The notes under the pieces are model-generated. The model had not been told where the DNA came from, did not search any database, and saw only the letters and a list, made by a program, of their open reading frames with translations. A DNA stretch of 39,413 bases, from assembly GCF_003605735.1 (NCBI RefSeq), contig NZ_QXTJ01000044.1:2744-42156 (forward strand). The letters run 5' to 3'. Shown one piece after another: positions 22,733 to 32,715 of this stretch (its first letter is position 1; the number at the start of each line of letters is the position of its first letter). Source of the stretch: Pseudomonas sp. LS-2. Lineage in GTDB: Bacteria; Pseudomonadota; Gammaproteobacteria; Pseudomonadales; Pseudomonadaceae. Made by a program: the position numbers and the translations under genes.

Positions 22733-24196
22733 CTATTGCGGATACCCCGGCTGACCGACGTGGGGGATTTTTATTCGCCCCTGGTACGCCGGCGCATGGA
22801 CAAACAAAGTGTCCCCCCATGCGCCGCATCGTCCCAAGGCGCTGTTCCAGTGCGCAGAACAATGGATGTAGCGCCGGTACAGAATACGCATCTCTGCCTC
22901 GTCCAGTTCCGCACCTTCGCCCCGGGCGTACGCCACCAGTTTTTTCGCAATGCCACGCAGTTCAGGCGGCAGACTCAAATCTGCCGATTCGGGAACCGGT
23001 CGCAACGGCACACCTTCATCGCAAGCCAGTGCATGCATGACCCGTAGATACACCCGTGACAGATAACCAAAAACACGCCGCTCCAGGACCACTGAGGCGA
23101 TCACGGTTTTCAATCCGTGACGATGTTGACGCTTCTGCTCGACGCATTCTATTCCCACGGTGGCGGCGTGATCATCCGGGTCGATCCAGTGTTGCAAGGG
23201 CAGGCAGCTCATCTCGGCCTGAGTTTGCAGCCAGGCGTCGGTGGTGTCGTAGGGGGTCTGAGTGGTGACCAGACTGCGCCGGGGCCGGGTCAGCGACACC
23301 TTTTCGATGGTCTGGGCATGGTAGCCACCACCGATGTCCGAGTGTGAGCCCGGCACCACGATCTCCTTCGGCCAATCGGGGGCCACACTGTTCAACGAAA
23401 AATTGCGGCGGTGTTCGTCTCCCGCCACCAGATGAATGACCTGTTGCGCACATCCCGGCGGCAGAAACAGATTTACCCGCCTGTTGATCCCGTCACGCAC
23501 GTTGCCCAAATCAGAGATTCCCCCGACCGCTGCCACCGTATCGAACAGCCCGATGACCTTCAGACGAACGCTGCCTTTGCTCCAGGAGAAGCCAGGCGCC
23601 AGCGGCAAATGACGGGCGAGCACCGGATCCAGCTCACCGCGTGCCTGCTTGAGCACCTCGTTGGCCATATGACGGGCCGATGCAGCGCCTCGGCTGAAAC
23701 CGAACAGGTCGAACTCCAGAGCGGCAATGACGCAACCGGGGTTGTGAACTTCAAACTTGCCAAGTAGCGTGCGGACTTTCTTGATGCCCCGGGATACTTT
23801 GGCGACCACGCCGGTGTGCCCACGCCCCAACCCCTGACCTGATAACACCATGTCCCGACCGCCGGAAGTTGTACCCACGCCGCTGATATAAACCGCGTGA
23901 TACACCTTGAGCCCATCACCGTCATTGATGGCTTTGGGTTGCTCACGATACATCTCGACCAATCGCGCAATGTTGGTCACGTCGTTGCTGTAACTGCTGT
24001 CGGGATCGGAATGCCGACCGCCGCATTCTTTGATATGGGCGCCGTTGTAAATCTCCGCCATGGCCTGGCAGTCGGCGCCAATCTGGCTGTTGACGCGGTT
24101 GTTGCCCGTCCCGTCGAAGAACAGACCGATGCGCACCGTCACGCTTAGCGCACCGGCGGCTCCGCCCGCTTTATCCTTTGTATGCAAACTTGTCAT
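22733..24196 (-). CDS. DUF2235 alpha/beta hydrolase, Tle1-like lipase candidate
   Basis: A 487-residue protein of the DUF2235 family, which includes the type VI secretion phospholipase effectors of the Tle1 group. The opening VRIGLFFDGTGNN is the family signature. The nucleophile elbow GFSRG (Ser168) lies near residues 166-170, with candidate catalytic Asp219 in IGLFDTVAAVGG and His285 in VPGSHSDIGGGYH. There is no signal peptide or membrane helix. The ATG at 24196 has AGGCGG 7 bases upstream; a GTG at 24265 and ATG at 24256 are alternatives. No vgrG, PAAR or immunity gene adjoins it, so a secreted effector role is only a possibility; a housekeeping esterase is the alternative. The upstream DNA is unusually AT-rich. 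Confidence 0.82.
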   Translation of the reverse strand: MTSLHTKDKAGGAAGALSVTVRIGLFFDGTGNNRVNSQIGADCQAMAEIYNGAHIKECGGRHSDPDSSYSNDVTNIARLVEMYREQPKAINDGDGLKVYHAVYISGVGTTSGGRDMVLSGQGLGRGHTGVVAKVSRGIKKVRTLLGKFEVHNPGCVIAALEFDLFGFSRGAASARHMANEVLKQARGELDPVLARHLPLAPGFSWSKGSVRLKVIGLFDTVAAVGGISDLGNVRDGINRRVNLFLPPGCAQQVIHLVAGDEHRRNFSLNSVAPDWPKEIVVPGSHSDIGGGYHAQTIEKVSLTRPRRSLVTTQTPYDTTDAWLQTQAEMSCLPLQHWIDPDDHAATVGIECVEQKRQHRHGLKTVIASVVLERRVFGYLSRVYLRVMHALACDEGVPLRPVPESADLSLPPELRGIAKKLVAYARGEGAELDEAEMRILYRRYIHCSAHWNSALGRCGAWGDTLFVHAPAYQGRIKIPHVGQPGYPQ

Positions 24197-24503
24197 ATCG
24201 ATACCGCCTGTGAGTTCTGGCTTTAGTTCCGAACACGTTTTTACATATCCGGACATATACCTCACAGAATGCTCGCCTCGATGATCGCGTCAACAGGCCA
24301 ACTACGACTTCAGAAACTTCCCACTCAAGTATCAGACCATTAATGACTTCGAGACAATACTTCCCACACATCGCACACACACGTCCTATAAACGAGCCCA
24401 TGACATAAAGAGGAAATATACGATTAAACAATCGTTGAATAATATCTATACGCCGGTGCAGCACCTGCCCGGGCAATCGCCTGTTGCAAAAACTGCAGAC
24501 GAC
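24197..24503. other. AT-rich gap upstream of the DUF2235 gene
   Basis: About 300 bases with lower GC than the surroundings, which may mark transferred DNA along with the DUF2235 gene. At 24420-24435 lies a perfect inverted repeat ACGATT-AAAC-AATCGT that could be an operator. A minus-strand reading frame covers much of the stretch but has no credible start or ribosome site. Confidence 0.45.
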
Positions 24504-24538
24504 AAAAAGCCCGACTGCCTGGAGAAAGGCAGTCGGGC
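24504..24538 (-). terminator. Rho-independent terminator of the DksA2-type gene
   Basis: Perfect 11-bp stem GCCCGACTGCC / GGCAGTCGGGC with an 8-base loop, followed on the minus strand by TTTTT. It lies 22 bases beyond the stop of the gene. Confidence 0.92.
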
Positions 24539-24560
24539 CTCGACACGTCTGTCAGAAGGA

Positions 24561-24965
24561 TCAGGCCTGACGCTGGTGGCGATCGATCTGTTCGTGACGT
24601 TCCTGCGCTTCGATGCAGTACTTGGTGGTCGGGCTGATCAGCAGACGCTTCAGGCCGATGGGCTCACCACTGTCATCGCACCAGCCAAAAGTGTCTTCGG
24701 CGATACGGCTCAGGGCCATCTCCAGCTGCGGAAGCATGCGCTGATCGCGATCGATCACGTTGACCAGCCAGTGGCGCTCTTCTTCGACGGAAGCTGCGTC
24801 AGCGGGATCAGCCGGGGTGTCCAGGCTTTCGATAGCGATACGGCTCTGCTCGATGCGCTCGTGGATTTCCACCTTCATGTCCTGCAGCAGCTTGACGAAA
24901 AATGCGTGCTGCTCCGCGTTCATGTAGTCATCGGCCGGCATCGCCAGCAACTTTTCCTTGGTCAT
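24561..24965 (-). CDS. dksA2: DksA2-type RNA polymerase-binding transcription factor
   Basis: A 134-residue DksA/TraR-family protein that should bind the RNA polymerase secondary channel and modify promoter response with ppGpp. A long helical coiled-coil is seen at about residues 20-85, with an acidic tip containing DPADAASVEEE. The zinc-finger region reads GWCDDSGEPIGLKRLLISPTTKYCIEAQERHE: it keeps only two of the four zinc cysteines (C..S and C..A). This matches the zinc-independent paralogue DksA2 of Pseudomonas aeruginosa in length and pattern, which works when zinc is scarce. The ATG at 24965 (MTKEKLLAMP) matches the family start; upstream frame is not conserved. I see no clear Zur box. 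Confidence 0.88.
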   Translation of the reverse strand: MTKEKLLAMPADDYMNAEQHAFFVKLLQDMKVEIHERIEQSRIAIESLDTPADPADAASVEEERHWLVNVIDRDQRMLPQLEMALSRIAEDTFGWCDDSGEPIGLKRLLISPTTKYCIEAQERHEQIDRHQRQA

Positions 24966-25315
24966 TGATTTCTCTATAAAAAAACGTGCATTAAGGCGAA
25001 TCAAGGGAGCGCCTTGGCCCAACTGTAAACGCGCCCCAGTCTCCAAGCGCCACCAGGCACTCAATTTACGAGGGGCGGCAGTCTAAGGCCGGGTTTCGTA
25101 CTCGGCAACATAATTGAACAAGATTCGCTCAACAAGCCCCCGAATCCCCGTCGGTATTGAGCCCGACCGGTGTTTCAAGCTGTGTCCACGCGACATGTGC
25201 GTTGCCTGTAACTACGCCAACGCGGCCAAGCGCGCTCCTGGAACAAAACTGCCGCGCGTGTCCGGGACGCTTTCTGACCGGTCAATCGCGCTTCGGTTCA
25301 AATCCTCAAACCAAC
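24966..25315. other. Intergenic region without recognised genes
   Basis: Lies between the DksA2-type gene and the terminator of the inositol importer operon. It should contain the dksA2 promoter, but no convincing pair was found. A short plus-strand frame at 25114-25350 ends inside the terminator and is not credible. A GGTTCAAATCC string near 25294 recalls a tRNA T-arm but does not fold. Confidence 0.45.
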
Positions 25316-25343
25316 AAAAAGGGCCTGAAACCAGGCCCTTTTT
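25316..25343. terminator. Bidirectional terminator after the inositol importer genes
   Basis: AAAAAGGGCCTG-AAAC-CAGGCCCTTTTT: a perfect 12-bp inverted repeat with A- and T-tracts on both sides, 16 bases beyond the stop of the permease gene. It ends the leftward inositol operon. Confidence 0.93.
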
Positions 25344-25359
25344 CACATGATTCAGATGA

Positions 25360-26388
25360 TCAGCGCTTGAGCTTGCGCTTGTTGCGGTATTGGTCGATGA
25401 CCACCGCGACGACGATGATCAACCCTTTGATGATGTCTTGTACATAGGCATCCACACCGACGAAGGTGAATCCGCTGGCCATGACCCCGAGAATCAACGC
25501 GCCAATCACGGTGCCGGTGATGCGGCCGACGCCGCCTGCCAGGCTGGTGCCACCGATGACGGCGGCGGCAATCGCGTCCAGCTCGTAAGACACGCCCATG
25601 CCCGCCTGACCCGTGGCAGCCCGTGCGGAGGCCACCACGCCGGCTAGCCCCGCCAGCAGACCGGCGATGCTGTAGACGATGATCAAGTGACGTTTGACGT
25701 TGATCCCGGAAGTCCGCGCCGCCTGCATGTTGCCGCCGATGGCGTAGGTGTATTTGCCGTACTTGGTGTAACGCAAGGCGATGTGGAAGATCACTGCCAC
25801 CACCAGAAAAATGATGACTGGCATCGCGCCTTGACCGATAGCGGTGTAGGAATCGTTAAGCATGCTCACCGGCTGGCCGCCCGTGTAATAACGCGCCAGG
25901 CCGCGAGCCGAAACCATCATGCCCAGCGTGGCGATGAACGGGGGGATTCCGGTGATTGCGATGATGCTGCCGTTGATGGCACCCGCCAGCAACCCGACCC
26001 CAAGGCCGGCGATAACCGGTATCCACACCGGCAGGTCGGTCAGGGAGGGAAATACCGCCCGGGTGTAGTCCGAAGACTGGGCAAGACTGGCCGCGATCAT
26101 CGCGGTGAGCGCCAGGACCGAGCCCGATGACAGGTCGATACCGGTCGTGATGATCACCTGCGTGACGCCGATCGCGATCATGCCGATGATGGACACTTGA
26201 AGAATCATCAGCACCAGACGCTGGGAGTTCATCAGGAAACTCTGATCGCGCACCACCCAACCGAACACTTCGAAGATCAGGCCGATACCGATCAACACCA
26301 GAAAGATGCTCAGTTCAGTGGGCAAGCGACGTTTGTGCTTGGTCGGTGCCAAGGCGGGTTTGTTTTCCAGTATCGCGTTCATCTTCAT
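25360..26388 (-). CDS. Inositol/ribose-type ABC transporter permease
   Basis: A 342-residue inner-membrane permease of the RbsC/FrcC/BPD_transp_2 family with about 8-10 helices. Characteristic segments are GVTQVIITTGIDLSSGSVLALTAM near residues 76-99, GAINGSIIAITGIPPFIATLGMM, the cytoplasmic EAA-like loop YAIGGNMQAARTSGINV and AAVIGGTSLAGGVGRITGTVIGALILGV. The context, last gene of an inositol catabolic cluster and next to a CUT2-type ATPase and binding protein, points to myo-inositol as the substrate. AGAGG precedes the ATG by 6 bases. A strong terminator follows. Confidence 0.9.
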   Translation of the reverse strand: MKMNAILENKPALAPTKHKRRLPTELSIFLVLIGIGLIFEVFGWVVRDQSFLMNSQRLVLMILQVSIIGMIAIGVTQVIITTGIDLSSGSVLALTAMIAASLAQSSDYTRAVFPSLTDLPVWIPVIAGLGVGLLAGAINGSIIAITGIPPFIATLGMMVSARGLARYYTGGQPVSMLNDSYTAIGQGAMPVIIFLVVAVIFHIALRYTKYGKYTYAIGGNMQAARTSGINVKRHLIIVYSIAGLLAGLAGVVASARAATGQAGMGVSYELDAIAAAVIGGTSLAGGVGRITGTVIGALILGVMASGFTFVGVDAYVQDIIKGLIIVVAVVIDQYRNKRKLKR

Positions 26389-26440
26389 GTGTGCCTCTTA
26401 TTCTTGTTCCGACCCGCAATGGGCCATTGGCAGCCTGGAT

Positions 26441-28009
26441 TCAGTGAATCGAATTTCCCGAAGCCAGGTGCATGACCCGCTCCTGAGTCGCGTCGGCGCG
26501 GTCCAGGGTGCCCATCATCTGGCCTTCATGCATGACCATGACCCGGTCGCTCATGCCCAGCACTTCCGGCAGTTCCGAAGAAATCATGATCACCGCCATG
26601 CCCTCACTGGCGAGCAACGAAATCAGCCGATAGATCTCGGCCTTGGCGCCGACGTCGATGCCGCGAGTCGGTTCGTCGAGAATCAGCACACGAGGGTTGG
26701 TCATCAACCAGCGCGCCAGCAAGGCTTTCTGCTGATTGCCACCGGACAGGGTGTCGATGCATTGCTCGAGCGATGGCGTCTTGACCCGCAGTTTCTTGCA
26801 CATGTCTTCGCACAGCGCCCGCAGGGCTTTCTGGTGGACGAAACCGTTGCCGACGTAATGCGGCAGAACCGCCATTTCCATGTTTTCCAGCACCGAGAGG
26901 CACGGAAACAGGCCGCTCAGTTTGCGATCCTCCGTCAGCAGCGCGAAGCCTTTCTCGATGGCGAAATGCGGGTCGGTAACTTTGATCGGCGCGCCGTCCA
27001 GCTGGATTTCGCCACGGGTGCAGGGCGTAACGCCAAAAATGGTTTCAGCGACGTTGGTGCGTCCCGATCCCATGAGCCCGGCGATGCCCAGCACTTCGCC
27101 GGCATGCAGGTCGAACGAGACGCCGTCGAACACGCCCTCCAGTGACAGGTCGCGCACGGACAGCAGCAGCTTGCCAATCGGCTGGTCGCGCTCGGGGAAC
27201 AACTGGGTCAGCTCCCGTCCGACCATCATCGAGATCAGGCTGTCGCCGTCCATACTGTCGGCGCGTTGCAGGCCGATGTAGGCACCATCGCGAAACACCG
27301 CCACTTCGTCGGCAATGGCGAACACTTCGTTCATTTTGTGAGTGATGTAGATGATGCCTTTACCCTGCGCCCGCAGGTCGGCAATGATCGAAAACAGATG
27401 GTCCACTTCCTTTTCGGTAATGGCCGAAGTCGGCTCGTCCATGATCAGCACGTCGGAGTCATAGGACACAGCCTTGGCGATCTCGACCATCTGCCGCTCG
27501 GCGATGCTGAGATTACCCACTTGCTCCTCGGGGTCGAGGTTGATGCGCAGACGCGCCAGCAATTCGGCGGTGCAGCGGTGCATGGCGCGGTGATCGACCA
27601 TGTGCAAGCCGTTGAGCTGCTCGCGGGCGATCCAGATGTTCTCGGCGATGCTCATGTGTGGCATCAGGTTGAGTTCCTGGTGAATCATCGCGATGCCCGA
27701 TTGCAGCGCCGCCAGCGGGGTGTCGAACACCACCGGTTTACCGCGCAGACGAATCTCGCCGGTGTCGGGCTGGTAGATGCCTGCAATGATTTTCATCAGG
27801 GTGGATTTGCCCGCCCCGTTTTCCCCCATCAGCGCCAGCACACTGCCAGGACGCACACGCAGTTCGACGTTGTCCAGCGCGACCACGCCAGGAAATCCCT
27901 TACTGATGTTGGTGATTTCCAGCAGGTACGGATGATCGGCAGTGCTGGCTGCCTGGTCAGGGGTTACGTCGGTCTTGGCTGGGGTCGTAGCAGTAGCGGA
28001 AGCGAACAT
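26441..28009 (-). CDS. Inositol/sugar ABC transporter ATP-binding protein (two ATPase domains)
   Basis: A 522-residue CUT2-family ATPase with two fused nucleotide-binding domains, like RbsA and the inositol IatA. The first domain has Walker A GENGAGKST (near residue 65), signature LSIAERQM and Walker B VLIMDEPTSA. In the second the Walker A is altered (GLMGSGRTN), as is usual for the family, with LSGGNQQKALLAR and VLILDEPTRGID intact. The ATG at 28009 was chosen because GAGGAG lies 9 bases upstream; an upstream ATG at 28033 precedes the ribosome site. An intercistronic hairpin separates it from the binding-protein gene; 52 bases separate it from the permease gene. Confidence 0.92.
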   Translation of the reverse strand: MFASATATTPAKTDVTPDQAASTADHPYLLEITNISKGFPGVVALDNVELRVRPGSVLALMGENGAGKSTLMKIIAGIYQPDTGEIRLRGKPVVFDTPLAALQSGIAMIHQELNLMPHMSIAENIWIAREQLNGLHMVDHRAMHRCTAELLARLRINLDPEEQVGNLSIAERQMVEIAKAVSYDSDVLIMDEPTSAITEKEVDHLFSIIADLRAQGKGIIYITHKMNEVFAIADEVAVFRDGAYIGLQRADSMDGDSLISMMVGRELTQLFPERDQPIGKLLLSVRDLSLEGVFDGVSFDLHAGEVLGIAGLMGSGRTNVAETIFGVTPCTRGEIQLDGAPIKVTDPHFAIEKGFALLTEDRKLSGLFPCLSVLENMEMAVLPHYVGNGFVHQKALRALCEDMCKKLRVKTPSLEQCIDTLSGGNQQKALLARWLMTNPRVLILDEPTRGIDVGAKAEIYRLISLLASEGMAVIMISSELPEVLGMSDRVMVMHEGQMMGTLDRADATQERVMHLASGNSIH

Positions 28010-28038
28010 GGTCACAGGCTCCTCAAGTGACATGAGTG

Positions 28039-28066
28039 GCAGAGGTACGGCAGCGCCGCCCTCTGC
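28039..28066. repeat. Intercistronic hairpin between binding-protein and ATPase genes
   Basis: GCAGAGG and CCTCTGC enclose a second paired block CGGC-agc-GCCG. The stem lies 28 bases after the binding-protein stop. Such hairpins commonly protect the binding-protein mRNA and reduce readthrough into the ATPase gene; that role here is inference. Confidence 0.7.
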
Positions 28067-28094
28067 GTTCTGTCAGTTGTTGTTTTGTGAACGG

Positions 28095-29024
28095 TTATTT
28101 GAAGGTGCTGACGTTTTCGGGCGTGATCAGCTTGAAGGGAATCACGATCGCCTGTTGCGGCAAGGCTTCCTTCTTCGCCATCTTCACCGCCGCGTCGATG
28201 GAGCCTTCGCCCTGCCCCTTGGCGTCCTGAAACACCGAGACCGTGAGCTGGCCTTTCTTGACCGCGGCCAGACCGTCCGGCGTACCGTCTACTCCCGCCA
28301 CGAGTACGTCGCCCTGCTTTTTGCCTGCTTGCTTCAGCGCCATGGAGGCGCCAATGGCCATTTCATCGTTGTTGGAAAGCACCGCACTGAAATCACGCCC
28401 CTGGGTCAGCCAGTTGTTGGTGATGTCCATCCCTTTCTGGCGTCCCCACGCGCCTTCCTGTTCTTCGGCGATCTTGATGGCAGGGTATTTTTTCAGGACT
28501 TCTTTGACGCCTTCGGTGCGGTCGCGGGTCGAGTTGTTCGACAGCTCGCCCAGCAGGATCACCACGGTGCCTTTGCCGTTCAGTTTATTGGCGATGTATT
28601 CCATCTGCATCCGGCCTGCTTCCTTGTCGTCGGAGGTGACCGACGCAACGCCTGCTGGCAGTTTCGGATCGTCAGGGCGGCGGTTGACATAGACCAGGGG
28701 AATGCCGGCGGCGGTGGCGGCTTCGGTGATGCGCCCCGTGGCGGCGGTGTCGACCGGGTTGACGATCAATGCGTCGACTTTCTTGCCAATCAGCTCCTGG
28801 ACCTGGTCGAGCTGTTTGTTCACATCGTTGCGGCCGTCGACGAATTGCAAGTCGACGCCCCCCATGTCCTTGGCCTTTTTACCCATGTCTTCGCGCATGT
28901 AGGTCAGGTAGGTGTCATCGAACTGCGACATGGCCACGCCAATTTTCAGGTCGGCGGCCATGACGGCGCCGCTGCTGAGCATCAGGGCCAGTGCCAGGGA
29001 GGTAAAACGGGCTTTGGTATTCAT
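28095..29024 (-). CDS. Inositol/sugar ABC transporter substrate-binding protein
   Basis: A 309-residue periplasmic binding protein of the RbsB/IbpA group (Peripla_BP_4). A signal peptide ends with GAVMA near residue 23, and the mature start ADLKIGVAMSQFDDTYLTYMRE is typical of inositol-binding proteins. Hinge and ligand segments include LIVNPVDTAA, YVNRRPDD, LLGELSNNSTRDRTEG, SNNDEMAIGA and VAGVDGTPDGL. The ATG at 29024 has GGAG about 10 bases upstream. It heads the importer sub-operon, with its own predicted promoter about 400 bases upstream that carries a likely IolR operator. Inositol specificity is inferred from context. Confidence 0.92.
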   Translation of the reverse strand: MNTKARFTSLALALMLSSGAVMAADLKIGVAMSQFDDTYLTYMREDMGKKAKDMGGVDLQFVDGRNDVNKQLDQVQELIGKKVDALIVNPVDTAATGRITEAATAAGIPLVYVNRRPDDPKLPAGVASVTSDDKEAGRMQMEYIANKLNGKGTVVILLGELSNNSTRDRTEGVKEVLKKYPAIKIAEEQEGAWGRQKGMDITNNWLTQGRDFSAVLSNNDEMAIGASMALKQAGKKQGDVLVAGVDGTPDGLAAVKKGQLTVSVFQDAKGQGEGSIDAAVKMAKKEALPQQAIVIPFKLITPENVSTFK

Positions 29025-29431
29025 GAACGGTCTTTCTCCAAATTCTTGTTGTTGTAGTGAATTGGCTAACGACGGCTGGTGTTCAGAGTGGTTTTGGGTC
29101 TGTGGAAAAGTGCGGATTGGCGAAGTGCGCGACCGAGGCGGCCGATGCGCCGCAGACCATCACGCCGTGGCTGTGCACGCACAGCACGCGGGCTACGGTT
29201 TCGAGGGTTCGATCGAGGGCGATGGCAATGACCGGTTTGATGCGCGAGGCGGCGGGCAACGAAGCAAGCAGAGAACGTGATGCGGATCGGCAAGCCTTGA
29301 AGGCTCTGTTGAAAATGTTCATCGACGGTACCTGTCTTTTTGGCTTTCTTGTTTTTGTTTCGCTCGCTCGGACCTGAAATCGGTGCAGCTGTTTTCAGGT
29401 GTGAGCGTCGATCGTCGGCAACCTGGAAATG
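29025..29431. other. Long leader upstream of the importer genes
   Basis: Roughly 400 bases between the predicted importer promoter and its first gene, so transcripts may carry an unusually long 5' leader. It contains a perfect GCTGTGC-AC-GCACAGC palindrome at 29170-29185. A 79-codon minus-strand reading frame (29083-29322) begins with an ATG preceded by AGGT, but has no recognisable similarity; I do not call it a gene. Confidence 0.45.
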
Positions 29432-29460
29432 ACTCTATTGGAAAATAATTTCTACTTCAA
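29432..29460 (-). promoter_or_regulatory. Predicted promoter of the inositol importer genes
   Basis: On the minus strand TTGAAG (-35, 29455-29460) and TAGAGT (-10, 29432-29437) lie 17 bases apart. A palindrome matching the iolR-iolC operator fills the spacer, which supports both predictions. The start would be near 29426. Confidence 0.5.
29438..29455. promoter_or_regulatory. Probable IolR operator O2
   Basis: TTGGAAAATAATTTCTAC fits kTGGAA-N6-TTCyAC and agrees with the operator in the iolR-iolC gap at 10 of 12 arm positions. It sits between the -35 and -10 of the importer promoter, where binding would block RNA polymerase. Confidence 0.6.
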
Positions 29461-29510
29461 CCAGTTTTAGAATTTATTTCTATTTTACTTTTCATTGCCA
29501 AAATTCACGC

Positions 29511-29576
29511 GGTAACAGCACAGCTTGCCGGCGGTGGGCGGCGAAATCGCTGCCGCCGGCAAGCCGTGCTGCTACA
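29511..29576. repeat. REP palindrome A6
   Basis: Arms GGTAACAGCACAGCTTGCCG with GCGGTGG, and TGCCGCCGGCAAGCCGTGCT ending GCTAC. It lies 15 bases after the dehydrogenase stop and may terminate or stabilise the catabolic transcript before the importer genes. Confidence 0.8.
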
Positions 29577-29591
29577 GAGGGTAACCAGCGA

Positions 29592-30611
29592 TTACAACTC
29601 CACCACCCGCCCTTCCAGCGCACTGACTCTGGCGGCATCTAGCACCTTTGCCGACGCCACGGCATCCCGCGCGTCCACCGGGTTGCGCGCCTGGTTCATC
29701 ACAGCGTCCTGCAACTGGCGGTAGAACTCGGGCCAGTCGCCCCGCTCGGACGGCACACGTTCGCGGTGTTCACCCTGCTCGAACCAGCCCCAGCGCCGAT
29801 GCTCCTCGACGCCCCAGCGCTCGCCTTCGGATTTGGGCGAAAGCCCCGCCAGCGCCGCAGCCTCCTGGCCGTCGAGGCCATCAACGGTATAGCAGCCCTG
29901 CGAGCCATTGACCCGAAATCGTGGACCTTGAGCGTTTTGCAGGCAGTTGCCCCACAAATGCGAGGTCACGCCGCTGGTGTGGATCAGTGAAACGAAGAAA
30001 CCGTGGTCGATTTTTTTATCGGGTGTGGCGAACTCGAGTTCGGCGTACACCCGCTTGACCGGGCCGAACAACTGGAGCGCCTGATCCACCAAGTGGCTGC
30101 CCAGATCACGCAGAATACCCCCGCCGCTTTCCTTGCCCACCGAGGAAGGCGAGTAACGTTCGACGCGGGATTCGAAGCGGCTGATTTCCCCCAGCACGCC
30201 CTGATCGATCAACTTGCGGACGGTGAGAAAATCCGAGTCCCAGCGACGATTCTGATACACCCCCAGCAGGATGCCGCGAGCCTCGGCGGCGTCCACCAGT
30301 TCCTGGGCCTGTCTGGCATCGGGGGCGAACGGCTTGTCGCTGACCACCGGAACGCCAAGTTCGATGGCCTCCAGAATCAGCGCGCGGCGAGAGGCCAGAG
30401 GGGTGGAAATCACCACAGCGTCGACACCGGCAGCGACCATGTCGGCCAGGCTGTCGAAGGCCGGGACCTTGGGGTAATCCTTGCTCAGCTCCTGACGCCG
30501 TTCGGGGGAGCGGGTCACCACCCCCGCAAAGGTTGCGCCGTTCATGCTGGCCAGCAGCGGCGCGTGAAAGAAGCGCCCGCCCTTGCCGTAGCCGATGAGT
30601 CCGATTTTCAT
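29592..30611 (-). CDS. Gfo/Idh/MocA dehydrogenase of IolW/YdgJ (scyllo-inositol dehydrogenase) type
   Basis: A 339-residue NAD(P)-dependent oxidoreductase. The N-terminal Rossmann motif is GYGKGGRFFHAPLL (residues 7-20), followed by the catalytic Lys in SDKPFAPD and, in the second domain, QNRRWDSDFLTVRKL and LRDLGSHLVDQALQLFGP with the conserved Asp and His. The GYGxxGxxFHAPL and NRRWDSDFLT motifs belong to the YdgJ/IolW scyllo-inositol dehydrogenase group, not to classical IolG, so it may interconvert scyllo-inositol and inosose, or take over the IolG step. GGAG lies about 10 bases before the ATG. It follows iolD after a REP doublet. Confidence 0.85.
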   Translation of the reverse strand: MKIGLIGYGKGGRFFHAPLLASMNGATFAGVVTRSPERRQELSKDYPKVPAFDSLADMVAAGVDAVVISTPLASRRALILEAIELGVPVVSDKPFAPDARQAQELVDAAEARGILLGVYQNRRWDSDFLTVRKLIDQGVLGEISRFESRVERYSPSSVGKESGGGILRDLGSHLVDQALQLFGPVKRVYAELEFATPDKKIDHGFFVSLIHTSGVTSHLWGNCLQNAQGPRFRVNGSQGCYTVDGLDGQEAAALAGLSPKSEGERWGVEEHRRWGWFEQGEHRERVPSERGDWPEFYRQLQDAVMNQARNPVDARDAVASAKVLDAARVSALEGRVVEL

Positions 30612-30628
30612 ATCACTGTCTCCTCATG

Positions 30629-30718
30629 CCGTAGGAGCGCGCTTGCCCACGAAAGGGGTTGCCTGTGTCAAATGCGCTGACTGACACAGCGCAATCGCGG
30701 GCAAGCGCGCTCCTACGG
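30629..30718. repeat. REP doublet C1 of GTAGGAGCGCGCTTGCCC type
   Basis: CCGTAGGAGCGCGCTTGCCC pairs with GGGCAAGCGCGCTCCTACGG at the outer ends, a perfect 20-bp match. Inner TGTGTCA pairs with TGACACA. This is the third REP sequence type in the window and the only copy of it; it separates iolD from the dehydrogenase gene. Confidence 0.85.
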
Positions 30719-30729
30719 CTTTGTGTTCA

Positions 30730-32661
<1,932 letters not shown>

Positions 32662-32715
32662 GCTTGCACCTTGTTTTTATTGGAGGTGTCTGGGGTCAAT
32701 TCGATTTCATGATCA

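Noticed and set aside
24171..24476. A 101-codon minus-strand frame in the AT-rich gap
   Set aside because: It starts at a non-ATG codon without ribosome site, overlaps the DUF2235 start and has no similarity.
25285..25316. tRNA-like string GGTTCAAATCC followed by ACCAAC and a terminator
   Set aside because: The T-arm stem does not pair beyond two bases, and no matching acceptor, D-arm or anticodon arm lies upstream.
25114..25350. A 78-codon plus-strand frame before the inositol operon terminator
   Set aside because: It ends within the terminator stem, lacks a ribosome site and resembles no family.
29083..29322. Small minus-strand frame of 79 codons in the leader of the importer genes
   Set aside because: It has a weak AGGT upstream but no recognisable domain, and a plus-strand frame of similar length overlaps it, so openness alone is not evidence.
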